From: Xenoacremonium recifei
Taxonomy: Eukaryota; Ascomycota; Sordariomycetes; Hypocreales; Nectriaceae
NCBI GenBank assembly: GCA_012184525.1
Contig: WOFQ01000014.1
Coordinates: forward strand, 248,001 to 312,000
DNA length: 64,000 bases
Reading direction: 5' to 3'
The notes beneath the pieces are model-generated. The model saw only the letters and a list, made by a program, of their open reading frames with translations, was not told the origin of the DNA and ran no database searches. Shown in pieces: positions 34,457 to 45,657 of the stretch (its first letter is position 1; each line of letters starts with the position of its first letter). The translations under genes were made by a program, and so were the position numbers.

Positions 34457-35709
34457 GGTGATGGCGTTGAGTGAGGTTGTGTGAGAGAGTCTATGAAGAT
34501 AAGGTGAAAACTCGGATGAGTTGCAGATATGTTGTGCCAGAACAGGACCTGAAGAGGAGTCTATGTGGAAGCAATTATGAACGATAGGAACTGAATATAT
34601 TATAGCAAGATAGTAAAGGGCATTTCCCCTTTCTTATAGAACCACAGAGGGATGATGTTGAGTCGTTGAATAGTTTGTCGTCGTTGGAGACTACGGCAGC
34701 CCTCCCGAGCCCACATCACCGCCTCAAACCGAAAGCGGCCGAATACCCAAGCCATCTGCATCCAAGACTCCAGATCTCCTGCATCTGACAGGGGCGGCGC
34801 GCTAGCAAAACCCGTCAAGATGGGTTCATGGTGGCGTTGGAAGGCGAGCAACCAGTCAACGCACACCGTTGCGGGCGGGAGTCGACGTGGATTGACACAG
34901 ATTTGACTCGAAGGGCGCTCCCAAGGGCTCGCTGGTGGGGATTTCGGGGAATAAGTGTCTGCTAGACCGGGGAATAATACAACTGAACTAGGGAGGTGTT
35001 CGCTGTCTTAGCCCCGGGTCGATACGAAGGAGCCTTCTCACAGGATTCCTTGGGCTTCTAGCGGGTGATCGAGAACCCTTCGAAGCTCGGAGAAATCCGA
35101 CCTCGATGCTTCGACTGGATTACGTTGTTATAGGGTAAAAGAATGAAAAGCATCATCGGGAGGGCTTCCGCGAGGCGTTGCTGGACGGGCGTTGAAGGCG
35201 CGCTAAATGCCGTCATGGGATGCAGCTTGGGAATACTTATAGGGTAATGGCTCTATCGTGAGATGCATGTCGCGATACTTATAGGGTAATGGATACATCT
35301 CTATGGTGTCAACCATCTCGCTTTGCCGTTCACTTATGTGCGGAAAGTATCGACGACTTCCGATAGAATCCGACTCTGGCCACGCGAATCGAGAGGTGGG
35401 TGCGGAATGTCTGCATCTACACGCAGCAGAGCACTTGTAAATTGTGAAGCCCTCCCAATGTCGCTTCGCCCAGCTGGGGAACAAGTCATTCAGATTTCAA
35501 ATTCTTGGGTTGAATAGTCATTGTCAGACACGTACTGCATATCTAGATAGATTGGTATATTGTGTGCATCATGGACCAGCAGGGTACCGAAGTCTACCTA
35601 TTTGAGCCACGTATAACTTTTTCGCAGGGGAGATCGCGCAGCAAAATCCTAGCTTCTTTTCGATTTTAAGAGACATTACTGCAACATTTGTCAAATTTAC
35701 CTTGTCAAT
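34457..35709. other. 1.25-kb interval with a possible gene relic and a 42-bp spaced repeat
   Basis: The part next to 34456 is the dehydratase promoter. The minus strand at 34866-34600 encodes protein-like text (LESWMQMAWVFGRFRFEAV) with only a GTG at its front, possibly a gene relic. A short direct repeat lies at 35233 and 35275. Otherwise featureless. Confidence 0.4.
35233..35292. repeat. 18-bp direct repeat, 42-bp spacing
   Basis: atacttatagggtaatgg occurs at 35233-35250 and again at 35275-35292; a shorter related form (tatagggtaa) lies near 35130. Confidence 0.8.
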
Positions 35710-36129
35710 ATGCCGGACAACCACTTCAGCAACTCCATCAGATACATCAAAGGTCTCCTCAGCGATGATCTTTCCAACAACACTCTCAACCCGTACAAGC
35801 TCGCCTTCGCTACCCGATGCTACAAGATTCAATCGCAACTTCTCATCCCCGACCGGTACGGCTACTTCGCGTCTGGGACCCCGCGCCTCCAGATGTGGCA
35901 AGCGCACGAGTTCGTTGTCAGCACATTCCTCGTCAGCTTTATCAGTTGCTTTGGGTTTCTGATAACAATGGGCGGTTACCTGAGTGGCCGCCCTGTCTTT
36001 GGACTTGCGATATGTTTTGCAGTCATGACAGCGGGTTTGGTGGCACTTCTGTATGCTCTGGGGGTACAGCAATGTCGCAATCCGCCAGATTTTCTCGGCC
36101 TGGGTGAAAGGAAGCAGAAGGAGTTGTGA
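35710..36129 (+). CDS. Small two-span membrane protein, hypothetical
   Basis: 139 residues from ATG 35710 in one exon. A polar 75-residue N-terminus (MPDNHFSNSIRYIKGLLSDD, later YGYFASGTPRLQMWQAHEF) is followed by two hydrophobic spans (VVSTFLVSFISCFGFLITM and FGLAICFAVMTAGLVALLYA) separated by a short GGYLSGRP turn, and a charged tail ending RKQKEL. The amino-acid pattern looks like a genuine gene. No family recognised and no signal peptide, so a hairpin membrane protein with both ends in the cytosol is likely. Confidence 0.6.
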   Translation: MPDNHFSNSIRYIKGLLSDDLSNNTLNPYKLAFATRCYKIQSQLLIPDRYGYFASGTPRLQMWQAHEFVVSTFLVSFISCFGFLITMGGYLSGRPVFGLAICFAVMTAGLVALLYALGVQQCRNPPDFLGLGERKQKEL

Positions 36130-37678
36130 TGCATCCAGGCTCTAAATTCCGTGGCGATGAGCCTGTAGGCCAGAAAGTGCGGGTTTCTCATCTCGCTCTC
36201 AAAAGATAGTACAGAGAGGAGAAACTTGGGTGTTTACGTTGTTCATGGAACCGTTGCCATATGGGTGTGGAGAGATTCGGTTATTGCCTGTGCTTATAAT
36301 CGATGACTACTTGCCTAGGTATCTACCTCTTGAACTCTTCCTTAGGTAGATATGAATAAAAACAATTGACCTTGACATTGTCATTTCGATGGAAACGGAC
36401 GGAAGTTGATCGACCAGCACATACTACGAATAGCCTGAGAAAGGAGCAATATCGAAAGTTGATTCTTGTCAGTTCCAAGCCAACAAATATTGACTCGTGG
36501 TTGAGTTGGAGCCAAGAAAACTTTCCAACGGTATTGTGGTAGGGACAGGGGCAGTCTGGCAATCCACTTGATGGCCACTCAAGCGAACTGTGAGAACGCG
36601 AGAGAGGCAATTTCAACTCAAGATAAGAGACCAACATCTTAAATATGATCTGGCGCCATATATATATGCGAAATACACTTATATTTGCTTGATGGTACTT
36701 CAGAACGAGGGTTATGGTAGCTCGTTTGGCGAAATCTCTTCCATGACAGCGACCATGAACTGAGCGCTCAAGAGCTGAAATGGTGTAAATGACACATTGA
36801 AACACGAGCGACAGGGCGCTGCTGCTGGGATGCTCCTTCCTAGTTCTGTCATTTCATTTTACGACGAGAAGATTCAAGGCGATGCAAGCCGTACGCTTCT
36901 TCACTTTCTTCAAACATTCACTTTCTTCAAACACTCACTTACACACTACATCATCAATACTTCTCCTAACCCCAGCAAACCATCCCTTTAGTCGCTTCTT
37001 CCTTATTAATCTAACTCAACATCCAGATAAATCTTATATCTCTTCTTCGATTCCTGCACTGCCTGTCGCAAGCCAATACTACATCTGCTTCAACGCAGAC
37101 GAGCACCAGATTATCTGTCCTCTGAACCAGAACCTCGATCAACAGATAGGAGGACTAAGGCAAGTCGACTTCAACTTGCGCTTCTTGATTGAGAACTTCT
37201 CATCTGGAATTGGGCCCACGAACCCTTCCTTACTTAAGAAGACGGTACCGTCTCATTCTATCTTAACCGCGAACTGCTCCGCTCCAGTTTCACTTTCGAT
37301 CTCTCTTGAGTGATCTTGCGCAGGTAAGTAAAATGAAATTTCTCTCCTTTTTTCCTTCTTTCTTTCTTTCTTTCTTGTTCTCTTCTTCAAACATTCTCTC
37401 CCTTATTTCTCTCTCCAGCATTTTCGGCAGTGCATCACTGTCTCCGTCTACTCCAGCGCAACACCTCTCATCTCTTTCCTTCCAAACTTCAAACTCGCCC
37501 CCAAAACTTGTTCCTCTAGGCGCTCACTTGTAACCTTTCAGTCTAGTCTACCTCAAGACAAAGCTCTGCTGCCGCACATTGCTGACTTCTAGATCCCACA
37601 CAGCAACACTCAGCCGTTCCTATGTTTTTTCCTACCTAGCCGTCCTCATTTCTAAGCTACAATACCACAATTGAGGAA
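36130..37678. other. 1.5-kb interval with a pyrimidine-rich 5' leader
   Basis: The first half is A+T-rich without a supported gene. From about 36.9 kb the plus strand is strongly pyrimidine-rich (CTTT repeat near 37355), as in fungal leaders. GTAAGT at 37324 and CTCTCCAG ending 37418 would make a 95-bp 5' UTR intron in front of the gene at 37679. Confidence 0.45.
37355..37376. repeat. CTTT microsatellite in a putative 5' UTR intron
   Basis: Five CTTT units that would form the polypyrimidine part of the putative intron. Confidence 0.75.
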
Positions 37679-39563
37679 ATGGACGATATAGACGGCCTTC
37701 AAGCTCTAGTAAGCTCAATTCCAATCATTTCTATGAAGCGTAGGCTGACAATTCCAGGCGCGGGCGACCGCTGATGAGCCTACCCTTGCCCTTCCCTCGC
37801 TGGATGTTCTCCGGAACCATGTGCAGTTTTACCAGCAAAAAGACGGAGGGGCATCTGTAAGTGTTTTTGTTAACTAATTGAACGAACTGATCTCTGATAT
37901 TTCCTAGGCACAGGGTGTTGCCGCAGATCCCGTCCAAGAGACCACCGATCAAGAGACCGTCGACCAAGAAACCCCTGTCCAGGGCAATGCCAATCAAGAC
38001 ATCACCGTTCAGAGTATCCCCTCGCTCGATGTCCTAGCTAAACACGTTCACCACTACAAGCTAGAGGCCAAGAACAAGAAAGCAAAGAAACGGAAGAACA
38101 GCAATGAGAACGAGAATTCGCCGAAACGCCAGAAGAACGGGAAGGCAGCGACGATCAAGAAGAAGAAGAAGAAGAGAAGACGTGTCGATGATATATACCT
38201 GGCTGACAACGTGGCAATTGAGACACCTACTCCTGAAGATTATGAGCGAGACATTGGGATCGACCGTATGAACTATCCGTTGCCCCTCTCTCAACCTGTT
38301 GATGATCTTGCGGAGGATATGGACGTCGTCGTGGCTTCACAGCCAAGTCAGCCCGATTGCTATGATGACTCTAGAGTTATGGTACCCATTGACGATGACA
38401 CTCAAGATGACGAATTAGGTGTCGGCGATGATGAGCCCCAAGAACAGAGCAGGCCTCGGCCTCCAGCAACGAAACACAGACCAGCGAAGACGACTCACTC
38501 GGCAAGTCAGCAGCGGATTGAACCAACGGGCCCTCGATCGATCTTCTTTCGCCTCCCGCTTGAAGTCCGCCGGGAGATCTATCGAAATTTGCTCCTCTCT
38601 CCGAAACCTGTCCTTGTTCGCGCCGGATGGACTCGCATCTACGAGCGAGAAAAACCGGGCCTCGACACTGCGATCCTCAGGGTATGCAAGAGGATCACAG
38701 AAGAAGCGACGCTCGTTCTTTATGGAGAAAACACTTTCCTATACCGTCTGCGTGATCCGCCAAAGACAGCACAACTCAATGATATCCAGAGAATCGCCGA
38801 AGACGACGAGGTGTCGGATGTGTCTGAATGGGACGACGATGAGGGTGAGTTCCAGACTTCACTTGGCTCTCGTCGATCCAGAAAGACAAAGGAGAAAGTA
38901 GACATTGAGATCCGGAAGTATGGCATGCACTTCCGCCACCTGATCGTCGAAGCCGAGCACAACCGCTGCTCTGAGGAGACGCAATGGAATATGGCTCGAG
39001 CTATCAGCGTCTTCACTTCTCAGGAGGAGAAGCCCGGAGACAACGTAAAAGCCTACAAGAGCCGCGGTAAGGACGCGCGGGCCAAGGCAACGAACATCCA
39101 TACGCTGACCGTTCGCGTTGCCCCTATGCGCAATGAAGATGGCTTCACGTTTGTTAACTTCTTCGCGGCCGAATCGCCGGTGCTTGAGGCTATGCGAAAG
39201 GTCTCATGTCAGTTCTTGCGCGTCGAGCTCTGTACGAAGTACCTCAACGGCGACTTGGACAAAGCTGGCTTTCGGTTTGTCTTCGACATGCGCCATCGTC
39301 GCATTGAGCGTCGTGCGCGTCGGTGTAAGAACGACTTATGGGGCAAGGACCCTGTGATGCAAAAGCGTCGCCAGGAAAAGATCTCCCAGAGCGTGTCCTC
39401 CCTCAACAAACTCGATACAACGATCTACGAATGGTGCGAGAAACATGCACCGGAGAGACTCCTGGGGCCGGGTGAGGACATGGATTGGTTCGATCCGGTA
39501 GGAGCGATTTGGATGGACGAGTGGAAGGATGTGCCTCATGAGGAGTCGCTTTTCGTCAACTAA
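37679..39563 (+). CDS. F-box-like / 2EXR-like nuclear protein with basic N-terminal half
   Basis: Exons 37679-37708, 37758-37856, 37908-39563; 594 residues, phase-0 introns of 49 and 51 bp. The N-terminal 200 residues are charged and disordered with a strong nuclear localisation signal (KKKKKKRRRVDD). A short module, PSLDVLRNHVQFYQ, in exon 2 recurs as PSLDVLAKHVHHYK in exon 3. The C-terminal half begins FFRLPLEVRREIYRNLLL, the F-box-like start typical of a large fungal family, followed by ILRVCKRITEEATLVLYGEN, characteristic of those proteins. They may recruit substrates to SCF ligases, but partners are unknown. Converges on the polymerase subunit gene 246 bp away. Confidence 0.78.
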
Positions 39564-39809
39564 AGGGCGAATGAAAGGAAATGGAGCGGGAGAAATTTTT
39601 CGGAGATAGAATGTCGCTGGGAGATAGAAAGGAGTTCAGATGATAGGATTTCTGGGAGATGGCATTTCAGGGGGCGTAAAGGATGGCTTGGCGTTCGAGG
39701 TACGGGACTGCGCATTTCGGCGCATCTTTTTTCACAAGGAAAAGTTATTCATTAGATTTGCTCAGGGGTATTTTACTACTTGTTTTTTCTCCATCTCTTT
39801 TCTCACTTG

Positions 39810-41463
39810 CTATGCTGATATTTTGACTGTCTCAACCTCCAGCGTGTCCATGTCTACCAATACCAGCTCTTTTGACTCTGCGAACGAAGGCACGGTGATG
39901 AGACGTATTTCCTGGCCGTCTAGCCCGTGGATCAATTTGGTGCCAAAATGGGGTTGGTTCCCTACGAAGTACAGGTGCGGACTTGTATTCATCACGAAAG
40001 GGTCGTCCTCTTGAAAGGGGTAGCTCCCTAATAAGCAGTTAGCGACGGTTCTGTAAATGGTCAGAGGGGTCTTACAAAGGGTATCCGGAGCTGTAGGTGC
40101 ACAGCACCGCCATCGACACATGGCTTCCATCATGCCTAACCGATCATCACTCCCCACGTATTTAAACACGTCGTCAACATTCTGTCCACCCGTGCCTAAC
40201 ACCCGCCAGCCCTCAACCTCACCCTCCCAGGGATTTGTCACTGTATCGAACCACCCAGGCTTCTGAGGGACGGCAGGATCACGACCGTATGCCTTTGCCT
40301 TCGAGAACATGGCCGTGTGGATAGGTTGCTGAGGATAGCTTGCATTGGCAGGATCGCGGGCGCCAGGTAGAAGAGTTATAGGTAGTGATGGCAGCAGTTC
40401 GGCGAGAAAGGAGTCGAGGAGCTGTGACGGCAGTGGATTGTATGCAGCGGCGTCGTAGCCGTACTTCTTGGTCTTCGGATGGTCATCGTCGGTTTTCTTG
40501 TCTGTTGCGGCGATTGAGTTGCCGGCGATGACGAGACGGCTGATGCGCGCAGAATCTTGTTGCGCTGAGGGCGAAAGCGTCTCGCCTAGGAGGTACTCGA
40601 GGAGCAGGGCGAGGTCGAGCGCGGATGAGGCATCAGTGCCGGAGAAGGAGAGGCCTGAGACGAGAGCGAGTTTGTTGCCAGTGGATGTAGGACTGTCGGT
40701 CATTTCTTCGTCCTCGTCCTTGATGGGTTTTTTTGTGTCGCTAGAAGATTTGGTCAAGGACCAGCGGCCGGGCTGAGGCGCGAGATCGGGGAGTTTGATG
40801 TCGATGACTTCGAGCTCGCCATTGGCGTTTTCGGTACCCATGACGGCGATGATGCATCCCGTCACAAGGTGGAAGGTTTTGAGAAGGTCTCCCACGAGAC
40901 GAATTCGGCCGGAGTCGTCTTCGAGCATGACCTGGTCGGAGTCGTCTTCGGAGAAGTATCGAGGAGTCGAGATAGGAGCTGAGATCCAGCGCTACACCAC
41001 AGATCAGCGATCGCCCCAGTTTCTTTCAGAGAGTTCTCCTCCAAGATGCTCATACATCTTTTGACACGTCTTCGAGAATATCGGGTTTCAGCGGCATGTC
41101 CATATACACTGTCCCGGCCACCCAGCATAGCTCGCCCTGCCGCACGTCCAGCACGCGGTCAACCCGCTTGGCCTCCTCGCCCGCGACACTGAGCCCGTCC
41201 CAGGCCTCAGCCGCCACGCTCTCTACCGCCGGCTTAAGCTTTGCAAGCCGCAAGAAGTACATGTCGCCATACTGCTGTTGGTACGACTTTTGCTTGTCGA
41301 GGTCGAAGGTATGGAGAGGGTGGTATGTTGAGGGAAGGCGGGAGGGAACATGATGGGCTTCGTCGCTAGGGAATTGTTAACGCATTGGCCGCAATGGAAG
41401 AAGGCTGGATACTGACGAAGGCTTTTGAAGGAGACTCTCCTCGACTTCCTCGATGGTGACCAT
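39810..41463 (-). CDS. DNA polymerase delta subunit 2 (Pol31/Cdc1/POLD2)
   Basis: Four exons, complement(39810-40027, 40076-40991, 41056-41365, 41417-41463); 496 residues with introns of 48, 64 and 51 bp. Recognisable POLD2 segments: YGDMYFLRLAKLKP, WVAGTVYMDMPLKP, SAPISTPRYFSEDD, RIRLVGDLLKTFHLVTG, SGLSFSG, LLPSLPITLLPGARDPAN and DDRLGMMEAMCRWRCCAPTA joined across the last intron to WSYPFQEDDPF. Family knowledge: the B subunit has an OB fold and an inactive calcineurin-like phosphoesterase domain; it links the catalytic subunit Pol3 to Pol32 for lagging-strand synthesis and repair. Length is normal. It shares a 551-bp divergent upstream region with the Caf16 gene. Confidence 0.9.
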
Positions 41464-42014
41464 TTTGCCGGTGGGCGGGTTGGTGATGCAGGTGGCAGGT
41501 TGTGAAGGGATTCAGACTCAGACAAGCTTCATGAGAGACGCGAACTAGAGCTGTGACCCGCGTCGCACCGCGAATTTTGGCGTAGAGTGGCTGCTTACCC
41601 TGGAGGAACTGGTCGAGTTGCCCCGCTAAGATCTCAGCCGCCGTAGACCGTCGGGGTGGGGTTGGCCGGGCGCTGTCATCGCTGTGACTTAGCGGTCTTG
41701 ACGTGCTGGAGCGAGGGCGGTGAGCCGCTGGAAGACCTGAATTCCTAACTGCGATTGGCAGGTGGCAGGCATCGATCGAACCTAGCGGCGGGGTGGGGAT
41801 GGCCTCAAAAGGCCTGGCTCATAATTATAAAATCTCACGACTTCTTTCACAAAGACTTGTGAACTCTCATCCTCAATTCTCATCTAATCCAATCTTGAGG
41901 CCATTAGAGGCTTGAAATTTATTGTTTCTCCTAGTTTGTTTCTTACTTTCACACGCCTAGATTCCTCTCATTTACCAGGATCAATCTCAGTCAAGTCATT
42001 GAGTCATCATCGCC
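41464..42014. promoter_or_regulatory. Shared divergent upstream region of the pol delta subunit and Caf16 genes
   Basis: 551 bp between two outward-facing start codons. An A+T-rich aattataaaat element at about 41823 could be a core promoter part for the plus-strand gene; a pyrimidine-rich leader follows. No coding signal. Confidence 0.5.
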
Positions 42015-42875
42015 ATGTCCCACACAAACCCCCCGCGCATCCAGGTCAAGAACCTCTCCTACACGTTCCCAGATTATTCGACGGGTATCCGCAACATCTC
42101 CCTGGATCTCCCTCCGCAGTCGCGCACTCTCCTTATCGGCGCCAATGGAGCCGGTAAGACGACGTTGTTGCGCCTCCTCGCGGGCAAGCGTCTCTCGCCC
42201 AGCGACACCATCTCGATTTGCGGCGTTGACCCCTTCAAGGAGGGCCTGGAGGGCGTCACGTACCTCGGCCTGGAGTGGGTTCTGAACCCCATCGTGCGAA
42301 CCGACATTGGTGTCAATGAGTTGCTGCGTTCCGTCGGTGGTGATGCCTATCCTGAGCGTCGCGACGAGCTGGTTGAGATGTTGGACGTCGACACAAACTG
42401 GCGCATGCACGCAGTTTCGGACGGTGAGCGGCGCCGTGTCCAGCTTGCTATGGGCCTCCTCCGACCCTGGACGGTCCTGTTGCTGGATGAGATCACCGTT
42501 GATCTGGATGTGCTTAGCCGTGCCGAGTTCTTGGCCTGGCTGAAGCGTGAGACTGAGAGCCGTGTATGCACCATCGTCTATGCTACTCACATTCTCGACA
42601 ACCTCGCCGGCTGGCCCACGCACCTCGTGCACATGCATATGGGCACTGTGCGGGAGTGGGACGAGGCCGACAAGATGCTGGCTACTATCGACGGCTCTGT
42701 TGGGGCCTCGGGCAACAGTCGTCTGGGAGAGCTGGTGCTCGGCTGGCTGAGGAGCGATCTCCGCGAGCGAGGCCCGCGCAGCCATCTTAAGCAGAACCCC
42801 GAGGGCAAGACGTACGGCTTCGGCGGTATAAAGGTCGGTGGATACGGCGACGAGTCGAAGCAACGAGAAAACTAG
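42015..42875 (+). CDS. caf16: Soluble ABC ATPase, Caf16-like
   Basis: Single exon, 286 residues. One ABC cassette with no membrane spans: Walker A GANGAGKTT (42-50), signature VSDGERRRVQ (134-143), Walker B TVLLLDEI (153-160) and switch His in YATHILD. The variant signature SDGERR and the start PRIQVKNLSYTFPDYSTG match the CAF16 group. Family knowledge: yeast Caf16 is a CCR4-NOT associated, non-transporter ABC protein linked to transcription control. The Gly-rich C-terminus (YGFGGIKVGGYGD) is typical for fungal members. Lack of introns is notable beside its neighbours. Confidence 0.88.
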   Translation: MSHTNPPRIQVKNLSYTFPDYSTGIRNISLDLPPQSRTLLIGANGAGKTTLLRLLAGKRLSPSDTISICGVDPFKEGLEGVTYLGLEWVLNPIVRTDIGVNELLRSVGGDAYPERRDELVEMLDVDTNWRMHAVSDGERRRVQLAMGLLRPWTVLLLDEITVDLDVLSRAEFLAWLKRETESRVCTIVYATHILDNLAGWPTHLVHMHMGTVREWDEADKMLATIDGSVGASGNSRLGELVLGWLRSDLRERGPRSHLKQNPEGKTYGFGGIKVGGYGDESKQREN

Positions 42876-43235
42876 GTTCGGAACAGGATTGCGATGAGGG
42901 CTTAATTTAACATGGCCCCCCTTTGGTGGTATGGCTCGGGTTTGGGATACGGGATGCTGGCATCAACTGCATTTTCAGGGAAGCGATGGGTCGCCGTGTT
43001 TAAAAATGTTTGGCGTTTTGCAGGAAAAACAGACATCAACTCTGGGTTTCCGCTGTTGGGGTCTTCAACACTTGTGCATAACGACAGGAATGGATCGGCT
43101 GGTTTGGGATTTGGTTTTTCTTCTTTTGATACCCTGTATTTCAACCAAGGGGATAGAGGCTTTCGTCCGTTTCAACTAGACAAGTCCTACACCGTCTTTC
43201 TATACATTCGCAAATATGAATCATACAAAAGGTAT
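42876..43235. other. 3' region between convergent caf16-like and CENP-I genes
   Basis: 360 bases between two convergent stop codons; 3' UTRs and terminators expected. Open frames here lack any family resemblance. Confidence 0.45.
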
Positions 43236-45657
43236 TCAACGCGCTGACACCTGAGAACCCGTCCGGCCCTCCATCGTGTTCTTCAACACCGTCATGGTGT
43301 TCTTCAGCAGCTCCGCGACACCAACCAGCTCCTTGTCGCTCAGGGACTGCAGCACGGCGATTCGATAGTCCTGCCACGAAAGCTGGATGCCGCCCTGGCT
43401 CGTCAGCCGAGCGAGACTCTGCTGGGTCACCGGTCCGGCGTGGCGAGTCTGGATGGTGTCCTCGGCAGCGTCTTCGAGCTCCCGAACACGGCGAATGCTC
43501 TGCAGGCATATCACCGGCGAATGTGAGAGGCTGAAGAGGGAACTCAGCGCAGCGCCGCCCTTGTCAACGTTCGATACATAGGTGGTGAGAAGCGGCACGA
43601 CGGAGCGCGGTACGAAACAGCCGTGAGCGTTGGTATCGCTGTAACTGAAGGCGCGGCCGCGCCAGAAGCAGTTACAAATGTCCATCAAATAACCGTTGTA
43701 TGCGTTCACAGTAGCGCGATCGTACGTCGTAGAGTTGATCGGAACGGCGGCAGTGCCAGAGGGTTCGGGGCGTGCCTTGGTCGACATAGCCGTTTCAAAG
43801 CCGCGCTTAAAGTAGGCGAGAACATTGCAGAGGCGGGAAACGATGGCGAGGGAGGGGCTGAAGAAGAGCATATAGACGAGGGAAGAGGGTGGCAATTCTA
43901 TGCGGATGTAGTGCTTGAGGGTGTCGTGGGTGAGAATACGAATGGTCTGCTCGTAGAAGGTTAGAATGGCGGATTGAGTGAGCACGTTGGGCGAGGATTG
44001 CGTGAGTGAAAGAGCAAGGGGGTTGACGTGTTGGATGAGAGCTGAGATGGTGTTGCTGGCGTGCCTGGGGATGGTGTCGCTTGACTGGAGGATGACGGTC
44101 CAGTGGCGGAGGAGGTTGGTGTACATGGTCAGGATGGCGAAGAGAGTGTCGATCGAGTTGTCTAGAATGCAGGTCTCCAATGGCTGGAATATTTGTTGAT
44201 ACAATTCTGCTAAGCGTTAGAAGCAGATTCTGGATAAGAATAGAGGCAGTTGTTAACTAACCATCAAAGTCGTGCAAAGGAGAGTAAGAGAGAATGTCCA
44301 GCATTGATTGGTATCGACCCGTCCCATTCCAAAGTTGGAAGAAACGGACAAAAAAATTCAAAAACAGTGGAGGGAGAACCTATCTGGCGTCAGTGAGAGT
44401 GGCGGCTATCGAGGTGGTTGCACACACCTTAGTAGACATGACGAAATCTCTGAGGATATCCAGAACGTCAAACAGGGTGGCCTCATCCGCATCACCGTCT
44501 AGGACATCTTGAAGCATCGAATTAAGCCAGTTGGCTATCCGCTGCTGCGACTCCTCGCTGGGCTGTAGGATCAGTAGCTTCTGTAGTAGGGGATCTGCCA
44601 GTACTGCGACTAGTTGGTTTGGCAGCTCTAGCTTGTGCATATTCTTCACGAATGCAGCGGCATCTTCGATTTCCTCGAGCGTCACAGCGTCCTAAGAAAG
44701 TGAGCATAGCCCTTTCTTAGAAAAGTCATTGCAAGATAGTGCGTACCTCGGCGACATGTGATGTGTGGACAGTAGGAATAAGTTTGCTCCTTTGTCCGCG
44801 GTTTAGAGGACGATGGACCCGGAAGCCATCTCGGGGTCGAGACACAAGGTCTTCCGTTTGTTGCCGATGAGCCTCCTGAATCTCGTCAAGTCTTTCTCGC
44901 CAGATGGGATCTGGATGTTTAAAGGTCGAAGCTTTGCCTCTCACGGCCTCTCCACCGATGATTTCGGGATAGTAGTCTTTGAAAACGCGTAAGAGACCAA
45001 TGAGGCACGGGTCATTTCCCGTTTGTCTGGATAGGTTGAGGCTGGCAAGTGTCAATGATTCGTCAGACTCTGCACTACCGGGCTGATAAACTTACAGGGC
45101 TTGTATCCTAAACGGTCGCACGTGTTTTCGACGTGTTATGAGAGCCAGTAGATGGCACAAATGTGGTCGAATAGCCGCTGTATCTAGAAGATTGAACAAC
45201 AATGGATATGCTTGCGAAAGGACCTGGGAATCCTCAAGGGCGTGATACACCAAAATAAGCCACCTCAAGAGCCCTGCCTGAATCGTCACAGATGGTTTGA
45301 TGCTGCCATGGCCAAAAGCAGACACGACTTGCAGTACCACATGGCGCGGGACGCGAGTCGCAGGATAGAGGTTCCGCACAATAGCAGACAAACTTGCCTG
45401 ATCGAGAAAGCTGGGCCGAGTCACTAAGCCGACCAGCTCTGTGAGAGCATCTGGTAGGAGACCCCTCTCGAAAATTGTTGAGGTGAGTTCAGCGACGGTC
45501 GGCTTGATGTTGATGGTGCGAGACTTTGCTGGCAGTTTGGAGGCTGAGAAAGGCCTCGTCAGTCGGGGATTCCTGCAGATATGGCTGTAGACTGACCTTC
45601 AACTACATCACGAACGAGGTCGTTAATCTCCCTGTCGCCACTCATCGCTGGAGCCAT
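43236..45657 (-). CDS. mis6: CENP-I / Mis6 inner kinetochore protein
   Basis: Six exons, complement(43236-44206, 44262-44379, 44428-44691, 44747-45041, 45096-45543, 45597-45657); about 718 residues; introns 48 to 55 bp, all in frame. The protein is helical throughout, as Mis6 proteins are, with segments I associate with fungal CENP-I: CLIGLLRVFKDYYPEIIGG, HPDPIWRERLDEIQEAHRQQ, LPPLFLNFFVRFFQLWNG, and near the end GGIQLSWQDYRIAVLQ. Family knowledge: CENP-I (Ctf3, Mis6) belongs to the constitutive centromere-associated network and helps load or hold CENP-A nucleosomes. The last intron ends in TTAGCAG, so exon 6 may begin at 44209 or 44206. It may alternatively start at the fifth codon Met. Confidence 0.85.

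Noticed and set aside
26258..36129. Idea of a secondary-metabolite or resistance gene cluster
   Set aside because: No PKS, NRPS, terpene synthase, P450, transporter or pathway regulator is present; the APH-type kinase, dehydratase and small membrane genes do not form a recognisable pathway.
36323..36805. 160-codon minus-strand frame
   Set aside because: No ATG near the start, no motif, and A+T-rich irregular composition; more likely chance.
41991..42863. Minus-strand open frame of 290 codons opposite the Caf16 gene
   Set aside because: Complete overlap with a strongly motif-supported ABC ATPase on the other strand; antisense artefact of codon bias.
31688..45657. Idea that CENP-S and CENP-I proximity marks a kinetochore gene cluster
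   Set aside because: They are 11 kb apart with unrelated genes between; coincidence is the simplest explanation.
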